A stretch of 64,000 nt of DNA from contig CAVRNR010000022.1 of the NCBI GenBank assembly GCA_963722575.1, positions 2,046,001 through 2,110,000 of the forward strand, in the 5' to 3' direction. The notes beneath the pieces were generated by a model. That model ran no database searches, was not told the origin of the DNA, and was given only the letters and a program-made list of their open reading frames with translations. Position numbers and translations under genes: made by a program. Shown piece by piece: positions 16,990 through 24,502 of the stretch (positions are counted from its first letter, which is position 1; every line of letters begins with the position of its first letter). The DNA is from Fen-178 sp963722575 (GTDB lineage: Bacteria > Acidobacteriota > Terriglobia > Bryobacterales > Bryobacteraceae).

Positions 16990-18735
16990 CTAAACTCTAA
17001 AAGTACGATTGTAATCCTTTGCGGCCCGGACATCCCGCAGCACCGCCGCCCAGGCGGGATAGCCGCGGGCGGCGGAATAGGCATCTTCCTCCAGTGTAAA
17101 CGTTATGTCCACGCGCGCGCCGGGCGGCATCTCGCCGGCGCGCCCGGCGAAGTTCCAGGCCTTCAGCGCCAGCGCGCGGCCGTTCTGGCGCATCGTCACC
17201 CGCAGGTGCTTCTCCTTCATGACCACGGGCTGGCCAGCCACTTCCACATCCAGGGCGGCCACGAGCGGCGGCGGATTGCCGTGACCGAAGGGCGCCAGCG
17301 CCAGAATTCCCTGGACGGCGGCGTCCGCGAGGTCGCCGAACTCGACCACCGCGTCCACATCCATCCGCGGCAGGAAATCCTCCGGAGACAGCCGCGCGGC
17401 GGCGTAGGCATTGAAGCGCTGGCGGAATTCGTCGATGCGCGCAGCTTCGAGCGTCACCCCGGCGGCATACTGGTGGCCGCCGAAACGGACAAAGAGGTCG
17501 GGCATGGCTTCCATGGCTTCCAGCAAGTGGAATGCCGGAATGCTCCGGCCGGACCCCTGCGCCAGGCCTTCCTCGGGGTTGCGGCCGAGCACAAACACCG
17601 GGCGGTGGAGGCGCTCCACCAGCCGTGACGCGACGATGCCCAGCACGCCGCGGTGCCAGTTCTCGTCGTAGTAGACCAGGGCGGCGGACCGTTCGTCCAC
17701 TGCCTGGCGCTCGCAGGTGTCGCGGATCTCGTCCTCCACCTGCCGGCGCTCGGCGTTCTGCCCGTCGAGTTGTTGCGCCAGCTCGCGGGCGCGCGCAGGG
17801 TCGCCGGTAAGGAACAACTCGATCGCCGCCATGGCCGTATCCATGCGCCCCGCCGCATTCAGGCGCGGCGCAATCTGAAACGCCACCTGTCGGGCTGTCG
17901 GCACACTGTTGCCAGGAAAGCCCGCGACGTCCAGCAGCGCGCGCAGGCCGGGATTGCGGACGGCGCCGAGGCCGTCGAGCCCGTGTTTGACGAGGATGCG
18001 GTTCTCGCCGGTGAGCGGCACCACGTCGGCCACCGTGGCGATGGCCACCAGTTTGAGAAACGATTCGCAAACGCGCCGCGCCTTCTCCGTCGGCCATGGC
18101 AGCGTGGCCAGCAAAGCCTGCGCCAGCTTGAACGCCACTCCGGCGCCGCACAGGTTCTTCTCCGGATACGGGCAGTCGGGCCGGTTGGGGTTGAGCACGG
18201 CCAGTGCGGGAGGCAATTCTGTCTCCGGCAAGTGATGGTCGGTGATGATCACATCGACACCCAGTTCGCCAGCGCGGCGCACCACTTCGGCGGCGCGGAT
18301 TCCGGTGTCGACGCTCACGATGAGCCTCACACCTTCGGCGGCGGCGGCCTCCACCACTTCGGGGCGCATGCCATACCCGTCTTTGAGGCGGTTTGGAACG
18401 TAGTGACTGGCGGCGCCGCCGGCCAGCTCGATGGCCTTGGTCAGAATCACTACGGAGGTGGTTCCATCCACGTCATAGTCGCCGTAGATCAGGATCTTCT
18501 GCCCCTCGCGGATGGCTTCCCGCAGGCGCGCGACGGCCCGCGGCATGTCGCGCATGGTGAGCGGGTCGTGGAGGTCGTCGAGCGAAGGCTTCAGGAAGCG
18601 CCGCGCGGCGTCGGGTTCGCCCAGCCCGCGGTGCACCAGAATTCTCGCGGCCGGCGCGCCTATGCGGAGCGCCGCCGACAGCGCCTCAACCGCGCGCGGA
18701 TCGGGGCTGGGAAGTAGCCAGAGGGGATGGGTCAC
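16990..18735 (-). CDS. recJ: Single-stranded-DNA exonuclease RecJ
   Basis: 581 residues, standard length. DHH superfamily motifs: YGDYDVDGTTSVVIL (about 83), VSVDTGIRAAEVV (about 139), IITDHHLPETELP (DHH, about 163), GRMDTAMAAIEL (about 301), and the DHHA1 GGHQYAAGVTLE (about 420), followed by an OB domain. 5'-3' ssDNA exonuclease in RecF recombination and mismatch repair. Encoded 6 nt upstream of the TonB receptor gene on the same strand, though the two are functionally unrelated. Confidence 0.95.
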   Translation of the reverse strand: MTHPLWLLPSPDPRAVEALSAALRIGAPAARILVHRGLGEPDAARRFLKPSLDDLHDPLTMRDMPRAVARLREAIREGQKILIYGDYDVDGTTSVVILTKAIELAGGAASHYVPNRLKDGYGMRPEVVEAAAAEGVRLIVSVDTGIRAAEVVRRAGELGVDVIITDHHLPETELPPALAVLNPNRPDCPYPEKNLCGAGVAFKLAQALLATLPWPTEKARRVCESFLKLVAIATVADVVPLTGENRILVKHGLDGLGAVRNPGLRALLDVAGFPGNSVPTARQVAFQIAPRLNAAGRMDTAMAAIELFLTGDPARARELAQQLDGQNAERRQVEDEIRDTCERQAVDERSAALVYYDENWHRGVLGIVASRLVERLHRPVFVLGRNPEEGLAQGSGRSIPAFHLLEAMEAMPDLFVRFGGHQYAAGVTLEAARIDEFRQRFNAYAAARLSPEDFLPRMDVDAVVEFGDLADAAVQGILALAPFGHGNPPPLVAALDVEVAGQPVVMKEKHLRVTMRQNGRALALKAWNFAGRAGEMPPGARVDITFTLEEDAYSAARGYPAWAAVLRDVRAAKDYNRTFRV

Positions 18736-18782
18736 TGGAGTCCTTGGACCAGCGAAGCCGACGTGAACGAGTCGGATTTCTT

Positions 18783-19003
18783 TTCGACGCGGAGACGCGC
18801 GGTGTTAGCGAGGGATTCGCGTAATGATGCACGATTCTTTTGAGACCCGCCGCCGAGCACATGGCCGCGTCCCGAGCCGAATCCTCCGCTGGCTCCGCGT
18901 TCGAATCTCCGGTAACGGCGCGCGGCATCGACCCATGCACCAGTCCTTCTTCTCAAAGTTCTTCTCCGCGTTTTTCTCTGCGTCTCTGCGTCTCCGCGTC
19001 GAA
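18783..19003. repeat. Inverted-repeat-bounded intergenic element with a 45-bp dispersed repeat
   Basis: A perfect 16-bp inverted repeat (TTCGACGCGGAGACGC at 18783-18798, its complement at 18988-19003) bounds 221 bp. The right-hand 45 bp (18959-19003) recur at 55690-55734 with two mismatches. No reading frame inside is convincing; a small non-autonomous element is possible. The gap between recJ and the 164-residue gene holds nothing else. Confidence 0.55.
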
Positions 19004-19032
19004 CATTCGCTTGCCGGTCTGAGACGCAGCCT

Positions 19033-19527
19033 CTAGTTCTTGGAGAAGTAGCCGCCCAAGGAGTCGCCCTCGTCCGCGTCTTCTTCATCGGCCATCCGCG
19101 ATACGATCTCGTCCTCGACGCCGAGAAAGTCTTCGTACCAGTCGGGCTGCACTTCGTACACGTAGAGGCGGGAATGATGATCGAACGCCAGGTCGAGAGA
19201 GCAGGTGACGCCTTCGAAGATGCGCAGCTCGCGCAGGCGCGACTCGTAATCGCGGCGCTCTTCGCGCGTGAGCTCGCAGTCCTCGAGCTGCGCCAGAAGA
19301 TCGTCGATGTCGGCGGCTTCAAACTCGCGCGTGCCGAATACCACGAGGTTGATTCCGGCCTTGCGGGCGACTTCCAGAAACATCCGGAAGTCGGGGTGGT
19401 GCCCGGTATCCCAGAGGACCACCGGCGGGCCTTCCAGACCTCCGGGATGCCCGTGGAACACGGCGAATCCGGCCGAGTCGAGGTACTCCAGGACTTCGTG
19501 CTTTAGTGTGTCGAGATTCAAATCCAC
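19033..19527 (-). CDS. Conserved hypothetical protein, acidic C-terminus
   Basis: 164 residues, no signal peptide or membrane segment. Contains VLWDTGHHPDFRMFLEVARK, GINLVVFGTREF and a very acidic end (DEIVSRMADEEDADEGDSLG). The sequence looks well constrained, but I do not recognise a family. It lies 9 nt downstream of the small microcompartment-associated gene on the same strand, so it may share that transcript. Confidence 0.65.
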   Translation of the reverse strand: MDLNLDTLKHEVLEYLDSAGFAVFHGHPGGLEGPPVVLWDTGHHPDFRMFLEVARKAGINLVVFGTREFEAADIDDLLAQLEDCELTREERRDYESRLRELRIFEGVTCSLDLAFDHHSRLYVYEVQPDWYEDFLGVEDEIVSRMADEEDADEGDSLGGYFSKN

Positions 19528-19536
19528 GTAATTGCC

Positions 19537-19716
19537 TCAGCCCTGAACCAGCACCAGAATGTCGGAGGGGCCGGCCAGGTCGCGGGCGGAGGGCGTAACA
19601 ATCGTCTTCGGCCCGATGTGAATCTTGCGGTTCTCTTGGATGGCGGCGCGCACGTCGGCCTCCGCCACAAAATCCACCGGCTTGGGTGGAGGCGCGGGCT
19701 TCGCCGCCGATGCCAT
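19537..19716 (-). CDS. Small TPSARD-motif protein, microcompartment-associated
   Basis: 59 residues from ATG 19716. After a Pro/Ala linker (AAKPAPPPKPVDF) comes VAEADVRAAIQENRKIHIGP followed by KTIVTPSARDLA. The (I/L)VTPxARD motif is shared by several microcompartment-associated proteins such as EutT-like adenosyltransferase N-termini, which supports a role with the BMC, but no enzymatic domain is present. It is in the same frame as the aldehyde dehydrogenase upstream, separated by one TGA (19777-19779) and about 20 codons without another stop, so it could be an extension reached by readthrough or a split gene. Confidence 0.6.
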   Translation of the reverse strand: MASAAKPAPPPKPVDFVAEADVRAAIQENRKIHIGPKTIVTPSARDLAGPSDILVLVQG

Positions 19717-19776
19717 CTCCGGCGCCGGCGCGGGCGATCCTACGGGGGAAGACGCAACCGCGCCTGAACCTGTCAG

Positions 19777-21558
19777 TCAGCCAAATTCGGTCTTGGGTGC
19801 GGCCACGCCGCGCCGGGCCAGGAAGCGGTCCACAACCTGGGCCGTAACATTCGGCACCACGGAAGAAGAGACCGCCGGCGGCGCCGCATTCGGGATTCCG
19901 CGCGACGCCAGATACCGGTCCACAACATTCGAGACCACGGAGGACGCCGCCGCCGCAGCAGCCGGGGCCGGAGCCTTCCGCGCCGCCAGATACCGGTCCA
20001 CGGTATTCGAGACCACGAATGACACTGGCTGGGGGGCCTGTGCCACCGGCGCGGCCACCGGCACTCCGCGGGACGCCAGATACCGCTCGACGGCGGCGGT
20101 CACGGCACTGCGCTCAATCGGGTTGGAAGAGGGAGTTCCCGCCGTGGCGGGGTGCCCTCTGGGCCCCGCGGCGTTGTAATCGATGGGCATCTCGAACGCC
20201 TCCTGTGGCTGGCGCGCGGTGTAGGCCAGCCGCTTGATGTTAATCAGGTTCTGGGGGCCGACGTTGTCGGAGGTGATGTTCCCCGCCACGGCGCCGCAAC
20301 CCAACGTCATCGAAGGAAAGACATTGGTGGTGATGCCGATGGAGCCGTGCGGCGCGGGCGTATTCACCAGCACGCGCATGGCCGGCATGCGCATGGCGTA
20401 TTCCCGCGTGCGCTGGTCGTTCTTCGAGTGGATCACGGCGGTGTGGCCCATGCCGCCGAACTTCAGCAGCGCGAAGCAGGTGTCCAAGGCCGCGTGGTAG
20501 TCCTTGACGAAGTAGAGCGAGAGCACCGGCGAAAGCTTCTCGGCGGAGAGCGGATACTGTTTCCCGACGCCCTCCAGCTCGGCGCAGATGATGGAGGTGT
20601 CCGGCGGCACTTCGAATCCCGCCATCCTGGCGATCTTTGCGGCGGACTGGCCCACGCACTGCGAGTTCACCGTCCAGTTCGGCATGATCAGCAGCTTGCC
20701 GAGCGCCTGCTTCTGGGCGTCGTTGGCGATGTAGGCCCTGTTGGTTTTGAGTAGGCTCAGAATGCGGTCGCGCAGCGGGGCTTCCGCGACCAGCGCCTGC
20801 TCGCTGGAGCAGACCGTGCCGTAATCGAAGGACTTGCCGGCCACCACTTTGGCGACCGCTTCTTCCAGGTCGGCCGAGGTATCGATCAGCACCGGAACGT
20901 TGCCGGGGCCCACGCCGAAGGCCGGCTTGCCGCTGGAATAGGCGGCCTTCACGATGCCCGCGCCGCCCGTGGAGAGGATTACGCCCGTGCGCTCGTGCCG
21001 CATGAGCGCGTTGGTGGCTTCGAGCGTGGCGTTATCGACGCACTGGATGATGCCCTCGGGAGCGCCGGCTTCCACCGCCGCCTGGTACAGAATGGCCGCT
21101 GTCGAGCACGTGCATTGGTGCGCGCGCGGATGCGGGCTGAGCACGATGGCGTTCCCCGCTTTGAGCGAAATCAGCGTCTTGTAAATGGCCGTGGAGGTGG
21201 GATTGGTGGTCGGCAGGATGGCCGCCACCACGCCCATGGGAACGCCGATCTCCACCATCTTCTCTTCCGGCAGCTCGCGCAGAATGCCGACGGTTTTCAT
21301 GCCGCGCATGCACCGCGGCAGCCGGTCGGCGCACAGCAGATTCTTGACGTACTTGTCCGGGGCGTTGCCGTAGCCGGTTTCTTCGACCGCCATGTCGGCG
21401 AGGCGCTTGGCATTGGCGCGCGCCACCGCTCCCATGCGCTCGACGACCGCGTCGATTTGCTCCTGGGAAAAAGTCCGGTATTCGAGCCAGGCGGAATAGG
21501 CCTTCTCGACCTTGGTGCGGACTTCTTGGATCGAGAGAAGGTCTTTATCCTCGATCAT
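19777..21558 (-). CDS. CoA-acylating aldehyde dehydrogenase (EutE/PduP-like) with tandem encapsulation-peptide-like tail
   Basis: 593 residues, about 130 longer than EutE/PduP. Residues 1-460 are the microcompartment-type acylating aldehyde dehydrogenase: LPTTNPTSTAIYKTLISLKA, the Cys of DYGTVCSSEQAL (about 245), and HGSIGITTNVFPSMTLGCG. It converts an aldehyde plus CoA and NAD to acyl-CoA. The tail holds four copies of an amphipathic helix of consensus VxxVV(D/E)RYLAxRG(V/I) at about 484-500, 514-530, 540-556 and 570-586, joined by Ala/Pro/Ser linkers; this is the pattern of BMC encapsulation peptides but repeated four times. The linker before repeat 1 contains the 18-bp dispersed repeat (20149-20166, read GPRGHP). 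Lies 6 nt downstream of the BMC-H gene. Confidence 0.9.
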   Translation of the reverse strand: MIEDKDLLSIQEVRTKVEKAYSAWLEYRTFSQEQIDAVVERMGAVARANAKRLADMAVEETGYGNAPDKYVKNLLCADRLPRCMRGMKTVGILRELPEEKMVEIGVPMGVVAAILPTTNPTSTAIYKTLISLKAGNAIVLSPHPRAHQCTCSTAAILYQAAVEAGAPEGIIQCVDNATLEATNALMRHERTGVILSTGGAGIVKAAYSSGKPAFGVGPGNVPVLIDTSADLEEAVAKVVAGKSFDYGTVCSSEQALVAEAPLRDRILSLLKTNRAYIANDAQKQALGKLLIMPNWTVNSQCVGQSAAKIARMAGFEVPPDTSIICAELEGVGKQYPLSAEKLSPVLSLYFVKDYHAALDTCFALLKFGGMGHTAVIHSKNDQRTREYAMRMPAMRVLVNTPAPHGSIGITTNVFPSMTLGCGAVAGNITSDNVGPQNLINIKRLAYTARQPQEAFEMPIDYNAAGPRGHPATAGTPSSNPIERSAVTAAVERYLASRGVPVAAPVAQAPQPVSFVVSNTVDRYLAARKAPAPAAAAAASSVVSNVVDRYLASRGIPNAAPPAVSSSVVPNVTAQVVDRFLARRGVAAPKTEFG

Positions 21559-21564
21559 CGGCCG

Positions 21565-21849
21565 CTACTTCGCGACGCCGCCAGTGGGGAGGACCCTTTC
21601 CACCTCCTCATGCGGCCGCGGGATGACATGGACGCTGACCAGCTCGCCGACGCGCCGGGCCGCGGCCGCACCCGCGTCCGTCGCCGCTTTCACCGCGCCA
21701 ACATCGCCGCGGACCGTTATGCAAACCAGTCCGGCGCCGATGAATTCCTTGCCTTGCAGGACCACGTTGGCGGTCTTACACATGGCATCGGCGGCTTCGA
21801 TGGCACCCACCAACCCCTTCGTTTCAATAAGACCGAGGGCCTCCATCAT
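21565..21849 (-). CDS. Bacterial microcompartment shell hexamer protein (BMC-H, PduA/EutM-like)
   Basis: 94 residues with one Pfam-BMC fold: MMEALGLIETKGLVGAIEAA, DAMCKTANVVLQGKEFIGAG, VCITVRGDVGAVKAATDAGA, then VGELVSVHVIPRPHEEVERV. These proteins form the hexagonal tiles of microcompartment shells; the pore loop here reads IGAGL instead of the PduA-type IGSGL. Start chosen at ATG 21849 because GGAGG lies 8 nt upstream; a longer open frame exists but is unrelated. First gene of the BMC-H / aldehyde dehydrogenase / small-protein operon. No BMC-P pentamer or BMC-T is nearby. Confidence 0.93.
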   Translation of the reverse strand: MMEALGLIETKGLVGAIEAADAMCKTANVVLQGKEFIGAGLVCITVRGDVGAVKAATDAGAAAARRVGELVSVHVIPRPHEEVERVLPTGGVAK

Positions 21850-22748
21850 TACCAGATCCTCCAATTCCAGTGAAAGACCTACCGTATCACAATTGTGGGG
21901 CAGATTGGCAATCTGCGGCCGATTGGGGGTGCCCCCTGGGCCCGGCCTTGGCTCGGGCACAAAAAAATGGTTCCAAGTGATCCGATTCCCAGCCTTGCCC
22001 ACCACCGGCATGCCCGGTACTGAACATCGCAACCGGAAGCGCTGAACGCTTCGCCTCTCCGCTCCCCAACAGCCGTTTTCCCCAGCCGCCGGATCAATGC
22101 TTCCTGGCGCGTCGCAGCCTTTCTTCTCTCCCGCTCGGGGCCGGTCGCCCGTAACGGCCTTTCCCTCGCCCGCAACGACTCCCGCTTGCGCGAAACCCAT
22201 TCCGGGGTCAAAGGTCCTGGCCTGCCACTTCGCTTCCCGCTACCTGGCTCTACTGCCCGTTCGGCCCTTCCGCTCCGCTACCCATGCCGGTTCGCCCCGG
22301 CTTCGGCCGCCTCATCGCTTCTGGCCCGTTGCAGCTTCGCCAAATAACCCGGCTGGCTGCGCCTCCTGCCTCCACTCCCCTCCGGGACTTTTACCTCCCT
22401 CGGGATCAAAGCGTTCAGCAGAATTTGCCGCCTGCCAAGCCCGCCTTCCGAATCCGCCCGATTTCCTCTCGCTCCCCGCAGCCCGCCTTCTATCACTAGA
22501 TTTCTTGGCTGCGGATCACCGTTCCTGGTCCGCTACGTTTCCGGAGGCTTGCTGTTCCTCAAAACCTCTTGGAACCTCTCCCACTATGCCCCCACAACGG
22601 TCTTTGGTCAAGCCCCTTTTGTGATTCCCAGCCCCTTTTCCTCAATATTTATTTCCTTTGTTTCTAGTTGGTTACAGTGAAGTCAAGGTGGATCGTCTGT
22701 GAATAAATCGGAACCCGACACTTCTGTTTTTGCGATACTGGACCTGCT
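21850..22748. other. About 900-bp gene-free stretch with strong pyrimidine bias
   Basis: Starts with a REP-like hairpin GCAGATT-GGC-AATCTGC (21900-21916) and a one-mismatch copy of the 18-bp dispersed repeat (21926-21943). From about 22050 to 22620 the plus strand is strikingly C/T-rich (minus strand G/A-rich), ending in an AT-rich run before the heptosyltransferase promoter. Several overlapping plus frames stay open; one (about 22380-22678) reads FLGCGSPFLVRYVSGGLLFL, then SHYAPTTVFGQAPFVIPSP. I recognise no family and cannot decide between a relic gene and a structured non-coding element. Confidence 0.5.
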
Positions 22749-23510
22749 GTGCGAAGACTCGTGATCCGCCCCGGCGCCATCGGCGATTTCATCGTTTCGC
22801 TGCCGGCGCTGGAGTGCCTGCGAGCCGAGTACCTGGAGGTTTGGGTGGCCTCGCCGAATGTCCCCCTGGTGCGATTCGCAGATCGGGTGCGCGGGATCGC
22901 ATCCACGTCGCTCGATCTGCTGGGCATGACGGAGCCGCCCGCGCGCCTGCTGGAAGACCTGCGCGGATTCGACTCGATCGTGTCATGGTACGGCGCGAAC
23001 CGGAGCGAGTTTCGCGAGCTGGCCGGCGCGCTTCAACTCCCGTTCACGTTTCTTCCGGCGATTCCGCCGGAGGGTTCGGGGATGCACGCCTCGGATTTCT
23101 ACCTGACACAAGTGCGCGCGATGGCGAATGGCGCGAGCGATGGCATTCCGCGCATCCGCTGCGATGTGGAGCGCGAAGACTTCGCCGCGATCCATCCGTT
23201 CTCCGGCAGTCCAAAGAAGAACTGGCCGCTCGAAAACTTCCGCGAGCTGGCGCGCACGCTGGAGCGGACCATGCCGGTGCGCTGGTGTTCGGGGCCGGAC
23301 GATCCGCCGCTCCAAGGCGCGGTGCGCATCGACGATCTGTACGACCTGGCGTGCTGGCTGGCGCGGGCGCGATTGTACATCGGCAACGATTCGGGCATCA
23401 CGCACCTGGCCGCCGCCGTGGGCACGCCGGTGGTGGCGCTGTTCGGTCCCGCCTCGGACCCAACCGTGTGGGCGCCGCGCGGGGAGCATGTACGGGTGGG
23501 GCGGTGGTAA
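22749..23510 (+). CDS. Glycosyltransferase family 9 (heptosyltransferase-like)
   Basis: 253 residues. N-terminal RLVIRPGAIGDFIVSLPALE is the GT9 signature loop; the C-terminal donor-binding region has HPFSGSPKKNWPLENFRELA, then LARARLYIGNDSGITHLAAA and GTPVVALFGPASDPTVWAPR. Transfers heptose from ADP-heptose to lipid A/core; shorter than typical WaaC/WaaF (about 330), so the acceptor may differ. GTG start lies 9 nt after an extended -10 (TG-C-GATACT, 22731-22739), giving a very short leader. Pairs logically with rfaE2 at 6.5 kb. Confidence 0.85.
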   Translation: MRRLVIRPGAIGDFIVSLPALECLRAEYLEVWVASPNVPLVRFADRVRGIASTSLDLLGMTEPPARLLEDLRGFDSIVSWYGANRSEFRELAGALQLPFTFLPAIPPEGSGMHASDFYLTQVRAMANGASDGIPRIRCDVEREDFAAIHPFSGSPKKNWPLENFRELARTLERTMPVRWCSGPDDPPLQGAVRIDDLYDLACWLARARLYIGNDSGITHLAAAVGTPVVALFGPASDPTVWAPRGEHVRVGRW

Positions 23511-24117
23511 TCAACCGGCCCGCTTCAAGCCCTTGCGAATCGCCTGTTTGAGCACGGTCTGGTACCCGATCCCGCGCTGGGATGCAATGCTTTTCGCAAG
23601 CTCGATATCGGCGATCGATAGCCGTAGGGATACCGGGCGAGTGGCATTTGCCTTGGCTTGTTTCAGCAGCGTTTCGAGAACGTCGGGATTCGTCCGTGAT
23701 ATGCGCGATCCGGAGGAGCGGATCAGGGTGCCTTTCTTCAGTGCCCGCTCGAATTCGCGCTGCGTTTGCCGGCGTCCTGCGGGGCTGGCGTACCAGTCGG
23801 TTTCTTCCATTCCGGACCTGGGCTCGGAGAGTTTTGTCGATTTCCGGGGCATAGATACTCCTCTCTCGTTCATTCATCGTATGCGCGGTAACGGGCCGTA
23901 ATCTGTCATCCCGAATCGTGAACACCACAACCAAATCGCGTCCGGCCGCGGATCTGCCGAAAAGCTTCCATCGTTTCTCGCCGTGCATGTCTTTTGCGGG
24001 GATGATCGCGTGAGCCCGCTCGACGGCGTCCTCGACCTCTTCCGGGTGGACCCCATGCCGGGCAACGTGGCCGACGTTGTGCACATCCCAATCGAAGACT
24101 GTTGCGCCATCCAGCAC
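23398..24117 (-). CDS. BrnT-like ribonuclease toxin, reading frame not closed at the usual place
   Basis: The first ~95 codons match BrnT: VFDWDVHNVGHVARHGVHPE, then WKLFGRSAAGRDLVVVFTIR and RPVTAHTMNERERSIY. The frame then runs on without a stop for another ~140 codons, antisense to the heptosyltransferase end and across all of brnA in another frame, giving 239 residues; that tail is Arg/Pro-rich and not credible as protein. The usual stop is lost, by a missing stop or an indel near 23870. GTG start lies 6 nt after a TATACT -10, predicting a leaderless transcript. Confidence 0.6.
   Translation of the reverse strand: MLDGATVFDWDVHNVGHVARHGVHPEEVEDAVERAHAIIPAKDMHGEKRWKLFGRSAAGRDLVVVFTIRDDRLRPVTAHTMNERERSIYAPEIDKTLRAQVRNGRNRLVRQPRRTPANAARIRAGTEERHPDPLLRIAHITDESRRSRNAAETSQGKCHSPGIPTAIDRRYRACEKHCIPARDRVPDRAQTGDSQGLEAGRLITTAPPVHAPRAAPTRLGPRRDRTAPPPACPRRRPGA
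23511..23850 (-). CDS. BrnA-like antitoxin (CopG/ribbon-helix-helix)
   Basis: About 113 residues from ATG 23850 (RBS AGAGGAG 5 nt upstream; an upstream ATG at 23873 is possible). The C-terminus VSLRLSIADIELAKSIASQR, then GIGYQTVLKQAIRKGL is the BrnA-type ribbon-helix-helix used for operator binding. The middle (EFERALKKGTLIR) contacts the toxin in BrnTA pairs. It overlaps the 3' part of the brnT-like frame, implying translational coupling. Confidence 0.8.
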
Positions 24118-24119
24118 AG

Positions 24120-24227
24120 TTACAGTATATACAAATGCTGTATATACAGCAACGCGGCCAAGCCGTCCGGGTCCAGCGATCGAGCGACGGCGATCGATAC
24201 GCCCGGGTCGATGAATGTTCGAATCAT
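24120..24227 (-). pseudogene. N-terminal remnant of a PIN-domain (VapC-like) toxin
   Basis: ATG 24227 encodes MIRTFIDPGVSIAVARSLDP and stops at 24120 after 35 residues. Beginning with MIRTFID and small hydrophobics, it is the usual first beta strand plus catalytic Asp of a PIN nuclease; the remaining ~100 residues are gone. The truncation point coincides with the brnT promoter/palindrome, so the brnTA insertion or a deletion probably removed the rest. Confidence 0.6.
24124..24152 (-). promoter_or_regulatory. brnTA promoter with palindromic operator
   Basis: On the minus strand TTGCTG and TATACT are spaced 17 nt. A perfect 12-bp palindrome CTGTATATACAG (24138-24149) overlaps the -35 and spacer and is a candidate BrnA operator. 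The -10 ends 6 nt before the GTG start. Confidence 0.65.
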
Positions 24228-24234
24228 CAGACGC

Positions 24235-24416
24235 TCAGAAGTTTCCGCTCCGGCGATTCGCTATCTCGCGCTCGAGTTGCCGGCGGGTGAGCGCTTCTCG
24301 CCCGACGCGGCGATCTTGTCGCTGAGCCGTCGGAGATCCCTGCCGAGTTTTGACACAACCGGCTTCGCCTTGTGGCCGTTCTTCCGGGCGGTGGCCTTGT
24401 CAGTGGCTCTGGCCAT
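24235..24416 (-). pseudogene. Frameshifted VapB-like antitoxin upstream of the PIN remnant
   Basis: ATG 24416 reads MARATDKATARKNGHKAKPV, then LGRDLRRLSDKIAASGE and runs into TAG at 24261. In the next frame the expected antitoxin end EALTRRQLEREIANRRSGNF is present with a stop at 24235, just before the PIN ATG. A one-base indel near 24295 explains this. Gene order and spacing (antitoxin then PIN toxin) match VapBC-type modules. Confidence 0.55.
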
Positions 24417-24502
24417 GACTTCATTCTAAACCGCAACGCTCAGGGCAGGGCATGGCCCTGCCCCACCTTGGGGCTAACATGGTACGGAGGGAGTGAAAAC
24501 AC

